A stretch of DNA of 64,000 nucleotides from Eremochloa ophiuroides (taxonomy: Eukaryota > Streptophyta > Magnoliopsida > Poales > Poaceae): assembly GCA_038502445.1 (NCBI GenBank), contig JAHLJS010000006.1, forward strand, positions 61,957,146 through 62,021,145, given 5' to 3'. Positions within the stretch are counted from its first letter, which is position 1; each line of letters begins with the position of its first letter. Positions 33,268 through 45,623 of the stretch are shown in pieces. Both the position numbers and the translations under genes were made by a program. The notes beneath the pieces were generated by a model, which saw only the letters and a program-made list of their open reading frames with translations, did not search any database and was not told where the DNA came from.

Positions 33268-34995
33268 AGACACTATATTATTGGGCAAAAGTGTGATATC
33301 TACACCGACCACAAGAGTTTGAAATATATTTTTACTCAGTTAGATCTGAATTTGAGGCAACGTCGCTGGTTAGAGTTGATCAAGGATTATGATTTGGAGG
33401 TACATTATCATCCGGGAAAGGCGAATGTTGTCGCTGATGCCCTTAGTAGAAAGAGCTATGCTAATGAGATGCGAGTAACCCCTATGCCAGAGGAGTTATG
33501 TGCTGAATTTGAGCGTCTCAATTTAAGTTTGGTTACTAATGCTATGGAGATAGTGGTTGAACCTACACTAGAACAGGATATACGCAAAGGGCAGCTGGAA
33601 GATGAGAAGCTCAGAGAGATAGCTGAAAATGTAGTGGTTGGTAAGTCACCCGGATTTAGAATAGATGAACAGGGTACTCTATGGTTTGGAAAAAGGTTGT
33701 GTGTACCCGAGATAAGATCTATTCGCGACGCGATACTCCGAGAAGCTCATGACTCAGCCTACTCCATACATCCCGGCAGCACAAAAATGTATTTAGATCT
33801 TAAAGAAAGGTATTGGTGGGTTGGACTTAAAGGAGATGTGGTAGAATATGTAGCAATATGTGACACATGTCAGAGAGTTAAAGCTGAGCATCAGAGGCCT
33901 ACAGGTTTGCTACAACCTATGAAGATACCTGAATGGAAGTGGGATGAAGTTGGTATGGATTTCATCGTTGGTTTGCCACGTACTCAGTTAGGGTATGATT
34001 CTATTTGGGTAATTGTTGATCGTTTAACTAAAGTTGCTCACTTTATACCGGTTAAGACTACCTATGCCGGAGCAAAGCTAGCTGAATTATATATGGCAAG
34101 AATTGTGTGTCTGCATGGGGTTCCTAAGAAAATTGTGTCTGACAGAGGTACTCAATTCACGTCGCACTTTTGGAAAAAAATACATGAATCTTTGGGAACT
34201 GAGCTGAATTTTAGTACTGCCTATCATCCTCAGACAGATGGACAAACAGAATGGACCAATCAAATATTAGAGGACATGTTGAGAGCCTGTGCATTGCAAA
34301 AAGGTGATAGTTGGGATAAGAGTTTACCATACGCAGAGTTCTCTTATAATAATAGTTACCAAAAGAGTCTCAAGATGGCACCGTTCGAGGCTTTGTATGG
34401 TCGTAAATGTAGAACACCTTTATTTTGGAACCAAACCGGAGAAACTCAAGTGTTTGGACCAGCAGTGTTGAGAGATGCAGAGGAACAAGTTGCGAAAATT
34501 ATAGAAAACTTGAGAGTGGCTCAGTCGCGACAAAAGAGTTATGCAGACACAAGAAGAAGAGAACTGACATTTGAAGTAGGAGATTATGTCTACCTAAAAG
34601 TGTCACCTATGCGAGGCGTAAAAAGGTTCAATATGAAAGGTAAATTAGCACCAAGGTATATTGGCCCATTCAAGATTCTAGCAAGACGCGGAGAAGTACC
34701 TTATCAGCTAGAATTACCCGAAAGTTTGTCGGGTGTTCATGATGTGTTTCATATATCCCAACTTAGAAAGTGTTTGCGAGTGCCCGAAGAGCAAATACCA
34801 TTGGAGGAATTGGTTGTTAAAGAAGATCTCACGTATGAGGAATACCCAGTTAAAATATTGGAAACAGCAGAGCGAGTCACAAGGAGCAGAATTATAAAAA
34901 TGTGCAAGGTTCAGTGGAATCGGTATACAGAGGATGAGGCAACCTGGGAAAGAGAGGAAGAATTGAGAAAGTCATATCCTCAACTTTTTGAGTAA
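33268..34995 (+). CDS. Ty3/gypsy pol, second part (RNase H end, integrase, chromodomain-like end)
   Basis: This continues in the same frame as the upstream part after the TAG. It holds the RNase H end (Y-T-D-H-K-S-L), the integrase zinc-binding H...H...C-x2-C region (near 33740-33870), and the catalytic core with D (M-D-F-I), D (S-D-R-G-T-Q-F) and E (after P-Q-T-D-G-Q-T). The C-terminal H-D-V-F-H-I-S-Q-L segment is followed by a chromodomain-like stretch with W-x-R-Y-T-E-D-E-A-T-W-E. It cannot be made as part of the polyprotein unless the stop is read through. Ends at TAA 34993-34995. Confidence 0.88.
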   Translation, partial: RHYIIGQKCDIYTDHKSLKYIFTQLDLNLRQRRWLELIKDYDLEVHYHPGKANVVADALSRKSYANEMRVTPMPEELCAEFERLNLSLVTNAMEIVVEPTLEQDIRKGQLEDEKLREIAENVVVGKSPGFRIDEQGTLWFGKRLCVPEIRSIRDAILREAHDSAYSIHPGSTKMYLDLKERYWWVGLKGDVVEYVAICDTCQRVKAEHQRPTGLLQPMKIPEWKWDEVGMDFIVGLPRTQLGYDSIWVIVDRLTKVAHFIPVKTTYAGAKLAELYMARIVCLHGVPKKIVSDRGTQFTSHFWKKIHESLGTELNFSTAYHPQTDGQTEWTNQILEDMLRACALQKGDSWDKSLPYAEFSYNNSYQKSLKMAPFEALYGRKCRTPLFWNQTGETQVFGPAVLRDAEEQVAKIIENLRVAQSRQKSYADTRRRELTFEVGDYVYLKVSPMRGVKRFNMKGKLAPRYIGPFKILARRGEVPYQLELPESLSGVHDVFHISQLRKCLRVPEEQIPLEELVVKEDLTYEEYPVKILETAERVTRSRIIKMCKVQWNRYTEDEATWEREEELRKSYPQLFE

Positions 34996-35028
34996 GCACT
35001 AACTAATCTCGAGGACGAGATTAATTTT

Positions 35029-35041
35029 AAGGGGGTAGAAT
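35029..35041 (+). promoter_or_regulatory. Polypurine tract
   Basis: TAAGGGGGTAGAAT immediately before the 3' LTR; the expected plus-strand primer. Confidence 0.85.
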
Positions 35042-37960
35042 TGTAACACCCTAAAATTTGCTTTTATTAAAGTAGGGACAAATTGATTTATTTATGCAAT
35101 TGTTTGGCATGTTAACCTAGCAAATAATAATTTTTAGCAATTAAAATAAATCATAGGATTTAGAAACATGATTTGTTGCATCCATGCTGCTCAATGATAT
35201 TTTTGTTTGATTTGCACTTTATTGAGATTTGAAAATATTCAAATGTATTTGAACACCTCCCCTTTTCCTTTTTCACCTGCTTGGGCCGAAGACCGCCCGA
35301 GCGTCGGCAGACCGGCCCATCTTCCTCGCGCAGGCGCCTTTCTCCTTTGGCTGCCATGCGGGGCCTGTTGCTCAGAGTCGTCCCCTTCCTCCCTCTGGAG
35401 TCCGAGCAGGACTCGATGTCCAACCGACCGCCGCCGGAATTTTCGGACGAGTCCGTCCTGAGCACGCCTCCACCGGCCCGTAAAAGGAAACCGCGACCCT
35501 CTCCCCTCCCCTCCTACTGGCACTGACGCGTCGGGCCACGGCACAGCGCCGTCCCCTTCCTCCGGACAGAGCCCGAACCGAGCACGGCTGCCGCCCCCGA
35601 CCGTATCCTAACCACCGAATCTCCCGAAGTCCGGATCTCCTACGCCTCCCTCGCGCCCCTATATAGGTCGGCCGAGCTCTGCCGTCCCTCCCCACAAGTT
35701 CCCGAGCAAGCCACGCCCTCCAATCTTGCCCTAGCCGCCGCCCTGAGCTCCGCCGTCGCCCCGAGCTCCGCCGCCGCCGTCGATTTCTCCTCGGAAAGAC
35801 TTCTCCGTCGAAATTGGTTGTTCTCCAAGCTTCGCAGCAAGGTCAGGGACCTTCCCGACCCCTTCTCCCTCAGTTTTGTGCACTATAGCCATGACGCCGA
35901 GCTTCACCGTCGCCATAGTTCCGCCACCTAGCTCGCCGCATCCTCCCCGAGCTAGCTCTGTGGCAACCGAAACCATAGATAGGTTTGGCTTGAACTCCTC
36001 TTGCTTCCCGACCAGATCCCGAGGTGTGCCGAGCTTCCTAGCCCCGAAAACGCCGTCTCCGGCCATCTTGCCGGCGAGGAATCGGCCGGGCGCCGCCCGA
36101 CTCCGGCGACCAGGGTCGCCCCTCTTTTCCCCGAGCTACCTTCGCCGTCCACGGCCGATCCAACGGCTCACAGTGGGAGATACCTTTTCGACCGGCACTT
36201 TTGCAAAAGAGCCCTAAGCTTTTTAATGTTCTAACCCGCGATCCTTTGGCTTATTTCTCAGATTACGCTTTCCTATTTAGAAAACGTATTTCCTCAGTTT
36301 TAATTCAAAAGGGCGTTTTCAATATTTACAGATTTGCCACTCAGTTTATTTCGGCCATATTTTATTCGTTTTAGCTCCGATTTGATCCGTTCAAGTCTCG
36401 TTAGATTCGTAATTTCGTAATCTATCTAATGATGCTACTGTTACTCATGTTTTCAACTTTTAAAATTCGAGATTAGATTTAATCTATTATTTTATTAAAG
36501 TAAAACTTGTTTATTTCATAACTTTCCCGTTTGAACTCCGATTTGCATGAACTTTATATCGTTGGAATCGTAGCGACGCGTAGATTATTTTTATACACTT
36601 TTCAATCTGTTTTCCTACTATTGGTGTACTGTTTCTAATATAGATCTTATTTGCTTCGTGTATGATTGCCTCGATGATTGTGTGGTGATTTTATGATCGA
36701 GTTCAGACGGTGAGCAATACGTTGGTGATCAAGAGTACACGGAGGATCCAAGTTCTCCAGAGCACTTTGATCAAGGCAAGTATAGCATTGACCATCCTTG
36801 TTGCCTATTCACCTTAATCACTAAATTCATGATGCATGTGTCTACCTTGGCAATCATAGTATTTATTCCTAGCTTTGATCACTTGATCCTTGTTACCTAT
36901 GAGATTGCATTTGAGTAGTGATGCTAGCGCTTGATGATGCCATGATCTTATAAACTTGATTAATTAATTATGAGATAAAGATTAAAAGATGCTTTTTAGC
37001 AACATGGACTAAGGACTTAACTGTAAGTATGACACCGGGACTTACAGCGCAACCATGAGCGTCATATGGCTCTGACTTTAGTTAAGTATGAAGTTACTTT
37101 CTATCATGTTGTTAATCCTGAAAGGTTCCTTGCCGAGCTGGTTGTTTTGCGGCTCCTGTCTTTGTGTGTACTGCTGCGTGTGTGTGCCACTAGAAGGAGG
37201 GCTCTACCACCCCTTGCCATTGCGCCCGGATTGATTAGTGGCATGTTAGGAAGGCTTTTGAAAGACTTCATAGTGTACCCTGCCGCACTTCCTTGGTGAG
37301 GTGACATGGGAGTCATGACCCTTGCCATATGGGAATCACGACTCATGGTGAAAGTGTGCAACCTCTGCAGAGTGTAAAACTGATATATCAGCCGCGCTCA
37401 CGGTCACGTGCGGCCTTGGACGTCTTACAGGAATTTAACTAATTGAATATTGATTTATTTGAAGTTTCTATTGATGTTTATTCCATATTAATTATCATGT
37501 TTATATGATCATGCAAATCTTGTTCCTTGGTATAATCTATTGCTGCTACTCAATTTGCTAAAATGTGATCAACTAGAAGCAACCGCTGTCAAACCAGTGT
37601 CTTGCCTTATTTGAGCCTCATAAACCCGTGCTATTCTTGTTGAGTACGACATGTACTTACGCTTGCTTTATTTTTCATATTTGGATAAAAATCCCGGATG
37701 GGTAACATATGACTATGATGATTCTTCTGAGGATTACTAGGATTGTGGTTCACCAGTCAACTACTTCCCTGTGAATTGGAGCTTCCGCGAGAGATTATAA
37801 TTATTAGTCCGCTGCTATTTATGTAAAGACTCTGTGATATTATTCGTTATATATTGAACCTTGTGATGGTACTATGTAATTTGTCGCTTATGTGTGTGAT
37901 TAATCTCTGGGCGCACATAAGTTGGTTCATTCAATTTTATCCTTAAAATTGGGTGTGACA
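35042..37960 (+). repeat. 3' LTR
   Basis: Same termini as the 5' LTR. It is 2,919 bp, longer mainly through an 18-bp extra repeat of a CCGAGCTCCGCCG-type phrase at about 35742-35760. Confidence 0.93.
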
Positions 37961-37965
37961 CCTTG
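37961..37965. repeat. Right 5-bp target duplication of Ty3/gypsy element
   Basis: CCTTG, identical to 25975-25979. Confidence 0.9.
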
Positions 37966-38100
37966 ACCCCTCCCTGTAGTGGTGCGCGGGCCCCGCCGCC
38001 CTGCGACGCCGTTGCCTGCCTTACTGCACCCTGGTGCGGTAGGAGTGGGTACCGAATAACTCGGGAGGACTCGGTACGAACTCTATATCTATATCTATAA

Positions 38101-38663
38101 TATATATATACCTACTAAAGAGAAAAGATTTCTTCCCTCTTTTTTCCACCCCTTTTTGTTCCGACGGTAGCGTCGCGTCCGCCCGCTCTCCCACACCCCC
38201 TACTGTCCTGCTTTACTCCGCGTCTCGGCTCCCTGTTCGTCACGTTTTTCGTTCTAGTCTCTTGTCCGTCACAGGTACGATTCACGCCACGTTCAACAAA
38301 TACACACGATGGTCGGTCCTCATCGCCCTCGCTCATCCGAGTCCATCGCCCTCGCTCCATCCGAGTCCATTACCCTGGTTGTCTATATACCTACTAAAGA
38401 GAGAAGATTTCTTCCCTCTTTTTTGTCACCCCTTTTTGTTCTGGCGGTGGCGTCGCGTCCGCCCGCTCTCCCACACCCCCTACTGTCCTGCTTTACTCCG
38501 CATCTCGGCTCCCTGTTCGTCACGTTTTTCGTTCTGGTCTCTTGTCTGTCACAGGTACGATTCACGCCACGTTCAACAAATACACACGATAGTCGGTCCT
38601 CATCGCCCTCGCTCATCCGAGTCCATCGCCCTCGCTCCATCCGAGTCCATCACCCTGGTCGTC
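38101..38663 (+). repeat. Tandem duplication of about 280 bp at the Helitron-like 5' end
   Basis: The unit from TATATACCTACTAAAGAG to CCGAGTCCAT followed by CACCCTGG occurs twice (38104-38383 and 38385-38663) with about a dozen changes. Each unit contains a TCTCTTGTCCGTCACAGGTA-like phrase and a CGCTCATCCGAGTCCATCG repeat. Confidence 0.85.
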
Positions 38664-38688
38664 GTTGCCTCGTTGAGCACCACTTGCA

Positions 38689-40500
38689 TGGAGAATAGGA
38701 TCGAGGACGGAGTATGTCATAGCCACTTGCCGACCATCTGCGGCAGCAGGAGGCGCTTCTGGTGCCGCAGTGGTCCAAAGCCTTGGTCGACAAGGGGACT
38801 ACATCTGACTTGGCCTCGGTCTTGCAATGGAGGCGTGCACGAGATGATGCCGATGGAGCACGGGGAGAGTTCCTTGGCAGCGGCGCGCGTGACATCACTG
38901 ATGCTAGAGCAGGTACTAATCCGTCGATTCATGCCTTTGGGATTTAGGGTTCGTTTTATCCCTCACCGCGGCTGCCGCCGACGACGGCAGGGACTTCACC
39001 GGCCTCTGCAATGTGTGCCTCGCACGGGCCAATGGGGTAGGTTGGCATGGCCTCGAGCCGTCGTCTCGTCGCCAGGGAGGTGGAGAGCAATCTCCATGCG
39101 CTCGAGCGTGTCTGGTTATCGAATCCTGCGATTCTTGTATACACAGTTGATGTTGCACAACTATGCTTATGTGTGATTGATTGTCTAATAATTGCTTATA
39201 TTGCCTTGTGCTAAAATTGTGCATTTTTGGATAGAGAGACTGAGAATTTGTAGTTGTTGCCTTCTTGTATTGTGGATTTTTTATCAATCTGGGTAACTTA
39301 GAGAAGCCTTAGGTAGCTGGGTTTGATTGTAATTATAACCCAGGATTTCACTTAGCATTCACCATAGGTTACCTGAATTCTCCCATACACTATTTGTTGT
39401 GAACCTGCTGAACTCATTAGTTAGTATAGAAATATACGGACAGGCTGGGAAGCAATTGCTATTCACTTTTTTATGGGAAAACTGTTAGAATCTTGATGGC
39501 ATCACAGGTGTATTACTGTATCAGATTGTTGATGTGATTCCCAACAAATTAAGCTTACTCTAACATATATGATCAGCATTCAAAATGGCCTTTCAGTTCT
39601 TCTGAGTTTCATAGGATGGTGCCCATTAGTCATACAAGGTAGGCATACACATCTTAAACGGACATAATATACTGGCATTGTCTGTTTTTTTAATTTAATG
39701 GTATATTGTGAGTAGCGGTGGTGTGATTTTTCATATTGGCAACCTGAAAGAAGTAGCACTCGCTGCCCATGAACTAATTTTGTTTAAAAGTATGAGTGAT
39801 TGTCTTTTTTCCTTGTGTAACCTGAAAAGGAAACACATTATTTTTTCTTAGTTGTTTCGGTCCTTTTCGTTTAGATTAGAAGGAGATGCACAAAGAGCAT
39901 CAAAAGCAAGTTCAACGATCTCATGTCAAGCCATCCACCTCTGCTGGCCAGGTATGCTCTATTCAAAGTTAACTTCCATTTTAGGATGCTTGTGATGTTA
40001 ATGATAAGATGATGTTAATCTGGGGGCTGGATAATTATCTGATAGCATACTTTCAGGCAACCTGAATAAGATAATGTTAATGACATGATGATGTTCAGTA
40101 TATTGGATCCCTGATGAGCCCTATTATGCTCCTCGCAAATGCTCACCTGGCTGGAGTTCGAGGCTTTGTGATCAATGACCATATGGAGGTGCGCTTTGCA
40201 TTATGGATGCAACAATAATTCAGAAAATGTCTTTACTGAGGTGTTCTCTAATTTGTTTTATAGCTTTGCCCTCTCTTACACAATCCATTTAACTATATAT
40301 AGGCAATCCATCATGAAGGTATGTACGCACCCTTCCAACACCTTGATTGGGGTTGTGTTGGGTTGTTTGGTGGGGAAGGCTAATTCTGGTGATTGGTTGG
40401 TTGCTCTGCATCCACAGCGTCCGATCCAATTGGGGACGAGCTGGCCATGGATCCGATTTGGCCACGGTTGGTGCAAGGCTGTGGTCAAAGCTGTGTTCTT
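38689..40500 (+). pseudogene. Exon-like host fragments of unknown origin
   Basis: Short open segments are bordered by splice-like sites: one ending GCAG/GTACTA near 38912, one at about 39870-39952 ending CCAG/GTATGC, and one at about 40097-40185 ending ATGGAG/GTGCGC. Stops occur between them in all frames. None of the encoded pieces could be assigned to a family. They look like captured exons with their introns, not a working gene. Confidence 0.35.
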
Positions 40501-40590
40501 TGATTGATTTTGGCATGTCAAAGGAGCTGCTTTTGATGGAATAGTGGTGCTTGCAGGTTTACAGAGAAGGCAGAGAGTTGGAGTGCAGGA

Positions 40591-40861
40591 TGTTGGCCAC
40601 TGATCTGATAGATCAAGGGTGATAGAAAGCCCAGAGGGCAGCTTGGCCGATTGGCCGCTTGGATTGAAAGTAAACTCGGGATGCAGGCTTACAAGAGTTG
40701 GTGGCGTGCCCCTGCTTATATGGCAGTGGAGCAGCCAACCACTACAGCATATTCCCAGTATAAAGTAGATGATATCTTGGCTTCCAAACCACATACCAAA
40801 AGCTAGGTGAAAAAGTAAAAGTGCAGGAAAGTAAGATACAAGTAGCTAGGCTTATCTAACA
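40591..40861 (-). repeat. 3' LTR of copia element
   Basis: 271 bp, ends TGTTGG and TAACA. It contains a TTGTAAGCCTGC-like phrase and is flanked inside by the polypurine tract. Confidence 0.9.
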
Positions 40862-40876
40862 ATCTCCCCCTAAGCC
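40862..40876 (-). promoter_or_regulatory. Polypurine tract of copia element
   Basis: ATCTCCCCCTAAGCC on the plus strand, that is GGCTTAGGGGGAGAT on the element's strand, directly before its 3' LTR. Confidence 0.85.
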
Positions 40877-40881
40877 TAGCA

Positions 40882-43800
40882 CTAGGTGATCTGCTTCACG
40901 TCGATCCTCATCCTCATCTCCTGGAATTTGCCCTTGCCCAGCGACTTGGTGAGAATGTCCGCGAGCTGATCAGTAGTGGCGATGTGGCTGGCCTTGATGC
41001 TCCCATTCTCCAAGCAGTCCCTGATGAAGTGGTGCTTGATCTGGATGTGCTTACTCCTGCCGTGGAAGACCAGGTTCTTGGCCAGAGCTAAAGCAGACTT
41101 GCTGTCCACCTTCAGCTCCACCACATCCACTTTTCTGCCTAGTAGCTCCCCGAGCAGCCGAGACAGCCAAAGGGCCTGTGTTGCTGCAGTAGTGGTGGCA
41201 ATGTACTCTGCCTCGCAGCTCGACAGTGCCACCACCCTCTGCTTGATCGATTGCCAGCTGACCAGGCAATTTCTCAGAAAGAACATAGTTCCACTGGTGC
41301 TCTTGCTTGTGTCGATGTCGCAGGCAAGATCACTGTCGTAGTAGCTGACGAAGCACGCAGTGCCAGGAGCCCTCTTGTAGTGGAGATCGTAGTCCAGGGT
41401 TCCGCCGACGTAGCGGAGGATGCGCTTCACGGCCTGCATGTGTACCAGCGTGGGCCGTTCCATGAACCGGCTCACGTACCCGATGGCGAACGCTAGGTCC
41501 GGCCGAGTATGTACGAGGTACCGAATGCTGCCGACCAGCCGCCGGTAGTGGGTGGAGTCCACCTCCTCCGCCTTGCTCTCACGGCTGAGCCGCAGCTTCT
41601 CCTCTATCGGCGTGTGAGCTGGGTTGCAGCCCGTCATCCCGCCGAGCTCTAGGATCCACTTGGCATAGTGAACTTGACGGAGGGAGATGCCAGTGTCGTC
41701 CTAGCGCACCTCGACACCGAGGTAGAAGCAGAGGAGTCCGAGGTCGCTCATGTCGAACTTCTCCTTCATCTGCTCCTTGAACCTCTTCACCTTTCTTCAT
41801 CCGCACCGGTGATGATGAGGTCGTTGACGTAGACTCCGACCAGCAGAGCAGAGCACCCACCGCTCCATCGGTACACCACTGCCTCATGCGCACTCTGGTG
41901 GAAGCCCATCGCCTTTAGAGTGGCGTCCAGCTTCGCGTTCCAGGCACGCGGCACCTGTTGCAAGCCGTAGAGGGCCTTGCGCAGGCGGTAGACCTTGTCT
42001 TCCTTCCCGGCGACGGCGAAACCTGGTGGCTGTTGCACGTATACCTCTTCCTTGAGGTCGCCGTTCAGGAACGCCGACTTCACGTCCATCTGGTGGACCT
42101 TTCACCCTTCCTGAGCTGCCAGCGCGAGGAGGACATGGACTGACTCCATGCGCGCCACTGGCGCGAAGGCATCGTCGTAGTCCACCCCTCTTGCTGCACG
42201 AACCCCCTTGCCACAAGCCTTGCCTTGTGCTTGGTCACCGTCCCCTTCTCATCCTTGTTGAGCTTGAACACCCATTTCAGGGTGATTGGGCGATGTCCCG
42301 CAGACAGATCAACGAGCTCCCAAGTCTTGTTCTTCTCCACCGACTGGAGCTCTTGCTTCATGGTGGCCTCCCACGCAGGATCACCTTGTGCCTCTGCGTA
42401 GTTGGTAGGCTCGCCAGCGTGCGAGAGATGCAGCTGGACGAAGAGTCACGGCGCATGCTCAGAAGGTGCTTCGTCACCGAGGATGTTAGTCATTCGTCGG
42501 TAGCGAAGGGGCTCGTCGTCGTAGAACGCATCCATACGGTCCTCATCATCCTCCAGCGGCGTGGCGAACTCGATTGGCGTGGTCGGAGCCATTGCCGTGG
42601 TCGGGGTAGTGCTAGGAGACTGCTCAGCAGTGCTCGGGTACTGCTCGGCGGTGCTCGGAGGCTACTCGGCAGTGCTCGGGGACTGCTCGGCGGTGCTCGA
42701 AGACTGCTCGGCAGTGCTCGGCGGCTGCTCAGAAGTGGTCGGAGACATGATCGAGGATGTGGTCGACTGCTCCCCCGGAGCTGAAGACCGCGTGGTCGGC
42801 GTGGTCGGAGCAGAGGCGGTGCTTGGAGCAGAGGACGCTGGGGTACGCGGTCCTTCCACTCCATTCTCCCAGAGGTGCTCGACGACGAACTCCCAGTCCG
42901 CCGGAGTGTGCTCGCCTCCCTCCTTGGTCCAGTCCCAGCCACGGCTCTCGTTGAAGACGACGTCGCGCGATACCCGCACACGCTGGGTGGTCGGGTCGAA
43001 GACGTGGTAGGCCTTGGCGCCGTCAGCGTACCCGATGAAGATGTCGGGGCGGCTGCGATCGTCGAGCTTCTTCAGCTGGGTGAGGTCCTTGACGAACGTC
43101 ACGCAGCCGAATTTGCACAGGTGTCCGACCTCCAGTGGCATCCCATGCCATGCCTCATATGGCGTCATGCCCTGCAGCACCTTGGTCGGAGACCTGTTCA
43201 GCATATACACAGCGGTCACCACAACCTCACCCCAGAAGCGTGCCGGCAGTCCTCGCTGCTTCAACAGTGCTCGCGCCATGGCGACCACCGTCTGGTTCCG
43301 CCTTTCCACGACGTCGTTCTGCTGCGGCGAGTACGGGGCGGAGTAGTGACGCTGGATGCCCTCCTCGGCACAGTACACCGCGAACTCGGCGACGGTGAAC
43401 TCACGTCCATTGTTGGTGCGGAGGGTCCGCATCTTCTTCCCGCTCTTGTCCTCCGCCACAGCTTGGAGGTGCTTGATGGCGTCGGCGGCGTGGTCCTTGG
43501 TGGTCAGCAGAGCCACCCACATGTAGCGAGTGGCGTCGTCGACGAACAGCATGAAGTAGCGCCTGCCGCCGATGGTCGCCGGTGTCACCGGGCCGCAGAG
43601 GTCACCATGGACCAGCTCAAGCAGTTCCCGTGCTCGGTACTGGGCTTCGGTCGGAAACGGTGCTCGGCGATGCTTGGTGATGACGCACGTGTCGCAGAAC
43701 TGCCCGACGTGGTGGATCACCGGCAGCCCGCGCACCATGTCGTCCCTGGACAACCTCCGGAGCGCGTCGAAGTGGAGGTGACCATAGCGCTCGTGCCAGC

Positions 43801-45560
43801 GCCACTCCTCATCATCCTTCCGAGCAGCAAGCCAGAGCGGCTTCGCGGTGTTGAGGTGGAGGATGTAGAGGCGATTGGCGCTGCGTCGTACATTGACAAG
43901 CAACCACCGTTGACGATCCCAGATCCTCAAGATGCCGTCCTCGATCTCCACCTTCGAGCCTCCCTCATCGAGCTGTCCAAGACTCATAATCGAGTTGCGG
44001 AGCGCCGGGATGTAGTAGACGCCGTGGAGCACCCTGTGCTCGCCTTGGCCTCGAGGATGATGGAGCCGACACCTTGGATCTCCACATTCGACTCGTCACC
44101 GAACCTTACGACTTCCCGAGCCGATGTGTCCAGGTCGGTGAAGAGCTCACGACGCCCGGTCATGGGTGGGTGGCGCCGCTGTCCAGGTACCAGCCATCAA
44201 GCTTCTTCCCGTCGCTGCTGATGTCGAGGTAGGCACGTGCTCGCGGCTCCTCGAGGTTGAGATCGGTACTCAGTGCTCGGAGAGTCGAAGCTTGAGGCTT
44301 GCTGCTCCCTTCCTCATCGACCTCCAGGATGTCGTGGACTAGAAAGGCCACGCCTTCCCCTTCCACCTCAGCGACATTCGCCGCTCCACGCTGCCGGTTT
44401 CGCCACGGATGGGGGCAATCGCGTGCTCAGTGCCCGGTGCGGTTGCAGTTGAGGCAGGTGTCGTCTTGGTTCGCCTTGCGTTCACCAGCCGCACCACCAG
44501 CCTTGTCTACTTGTCCTCCGCCACCACACCACCGGCTCCGTCGCGCGGCTTGTTCTTCATGCCACGAGGACGCTGGCGCTGATCCTTGGACGATCCTGTG
44601 CCCTCCTCCTTCTTCTTCTTGTCGAAGGCCCGCCACTGCTCGGCGGTGTAGAGGAGTTTGCCGGAAGCCGCCTCCGTCTCCGGCGCGCACTCGCGGTCTT
44701 GGACCGCCTTGAGCCGCCCGGTGACGTCCTCGATGGTGAGCGTCCTGAAGTTGAGCATGGTCTCGATCGAGTTCACGATTTGTCCAAGGCTCTTCGGCAC
44801 GCACCGCAGGAGCTTCTCCACCGCTCGTTCCTCGTTGAGGTCGATGTCGCCGTTGATCGCCATCTGCTCCATCAGGCTGGTGAGGCGCAGCGCGAAATCC
44901 TCGACTTTCTTCCCGGGCTGAAAGGCCAAGCCTTCCCAGTCCCCTCGGAGGCGCTGCAGCGTAGCACGACGAACGCGCTCTCCTCCAATGTGCCTAGTCA
45001 CGATCGCCTCCCAGACAAGCTTGGCAGTCGGCTTGTTGGTGATGGCGGCCCCGAGCTCCGGCGGGACTGCAGCGCAAAGGGCCTCCAAGGCCCGCCGATC
45101 ATCTGCATAAGACACCTCACCATAGCGGACCGTCTCCCTAAGCCCGCGTGCCTGAAGCTTGACCTTCATCAATGGGCTCCACTCGTGGTAGTTGGAGCGG
45201 GTGAGTTGTGGCCTACACCTGCATCACCGGTGATCGACCGCGCCTCCCGCGGCGCCGATCTGGTGACGGGGAGAGACGACGGTGCCGCCTTGGACTCCGC
45301 GATCCCTCCCGCAACCCGCCTGCCTCCTCCTCCTCCTCCATCATCTCCGCGCGGATCGCGGCGGCCGCAGTCACCGCGGCCTGGGCCACGGCTGCTGCTG
45401 CCTGTGCCGCCTGCTGCGCTGCTGCCTTGGCGGCGGCGAGACACACCTCATGACTCTCTGGGATCACGGCCTTGCCGCCGATCTTGGAGTCCGAGGGGCT
45501 CCTGCTACTCTTGGCTGCGGCTGCTGCTGTGGCTACGCGGTCTGCGGAGGTGGAAGCCAT
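40882..45560 (-). pseudogene. Broken copia gag-pol
   Basis: Pieces lie in several frames. Gag N-terminus with an alanine-rich run is at 45560-45213, and gag body at 45172-44507. The zinc knuckle C-x2-C...G-H is near 44440, and a protease with L-D-S-G-A-T near 44180, followed at once by a stop. Integrase (H-x-H...C-x2-C, D-D-E core) is at 44032-42900. An S/T/P-rich linker has a repeated S-S-T-A-E-Q-S phrase (about 42660-42760). Reverse transcriptase is at 42361-41787 and RNase H at 41637-40882 (ending in the D-I-L-T-K-S-L motif). The RT catalytic site reads Y-V-N-D where Y-V-D-D is usual. At least four frameshifts or stops separate the parts, so no polyprotein can be made. Confidence 0.88.
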
Positions 45561-45608
45561 GGAGATGGCGGTGGCGGCGATGGTGGATTTGGACTCTCTA
45601 AAACTCTA

Positions 45609-45620
45609 GGCTCCGATACC
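45609..45620 (-). promoter_or_regulatory. Primer binding site of copia element
   Basis: The reverse complement reads TGGTATCGGAGC, complementary to initiator tRNA-Met, just inside the 5' (right) LTR. Confidence 0.88.
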
Positions 45621-45623
45621 AAT

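Larger units (their letters stand above)
25980..37960 (+). mobile_element. Full-length Ty3/gypsy LTR retrotransposon (RIRE3/Tekay-like chromovirus type)
   Basis: 11,981 bp, flanked by CCTTG. It has two 2.9-kb LTRs with TG...CA ends, an initiator-tRNA-Met primer site, an extra ORF, gag-pol in the order protease, RT, RNase H, integrase, and a polypurine tract before the 3' LTR. The order and a C-terminal chromodomain-like segment indicate a chromovirus. Long LTRs and an ORF before gag fit the rice RIRE3/RIRE8 type. By eye the LTRs differ at roughly 45 sites plus an 18-bp indel, about 1.5 percent, so the insertion is fairly recent. A stop within pol makes it non-autonomous as it stands. Confidence 0.93.

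Noticed and set aside
42875..44221. 448-codon plus-strand open frame
   Set aside because: It is antisense to the copia integrase region, whose minus-strand protein has clear integrase motifs.
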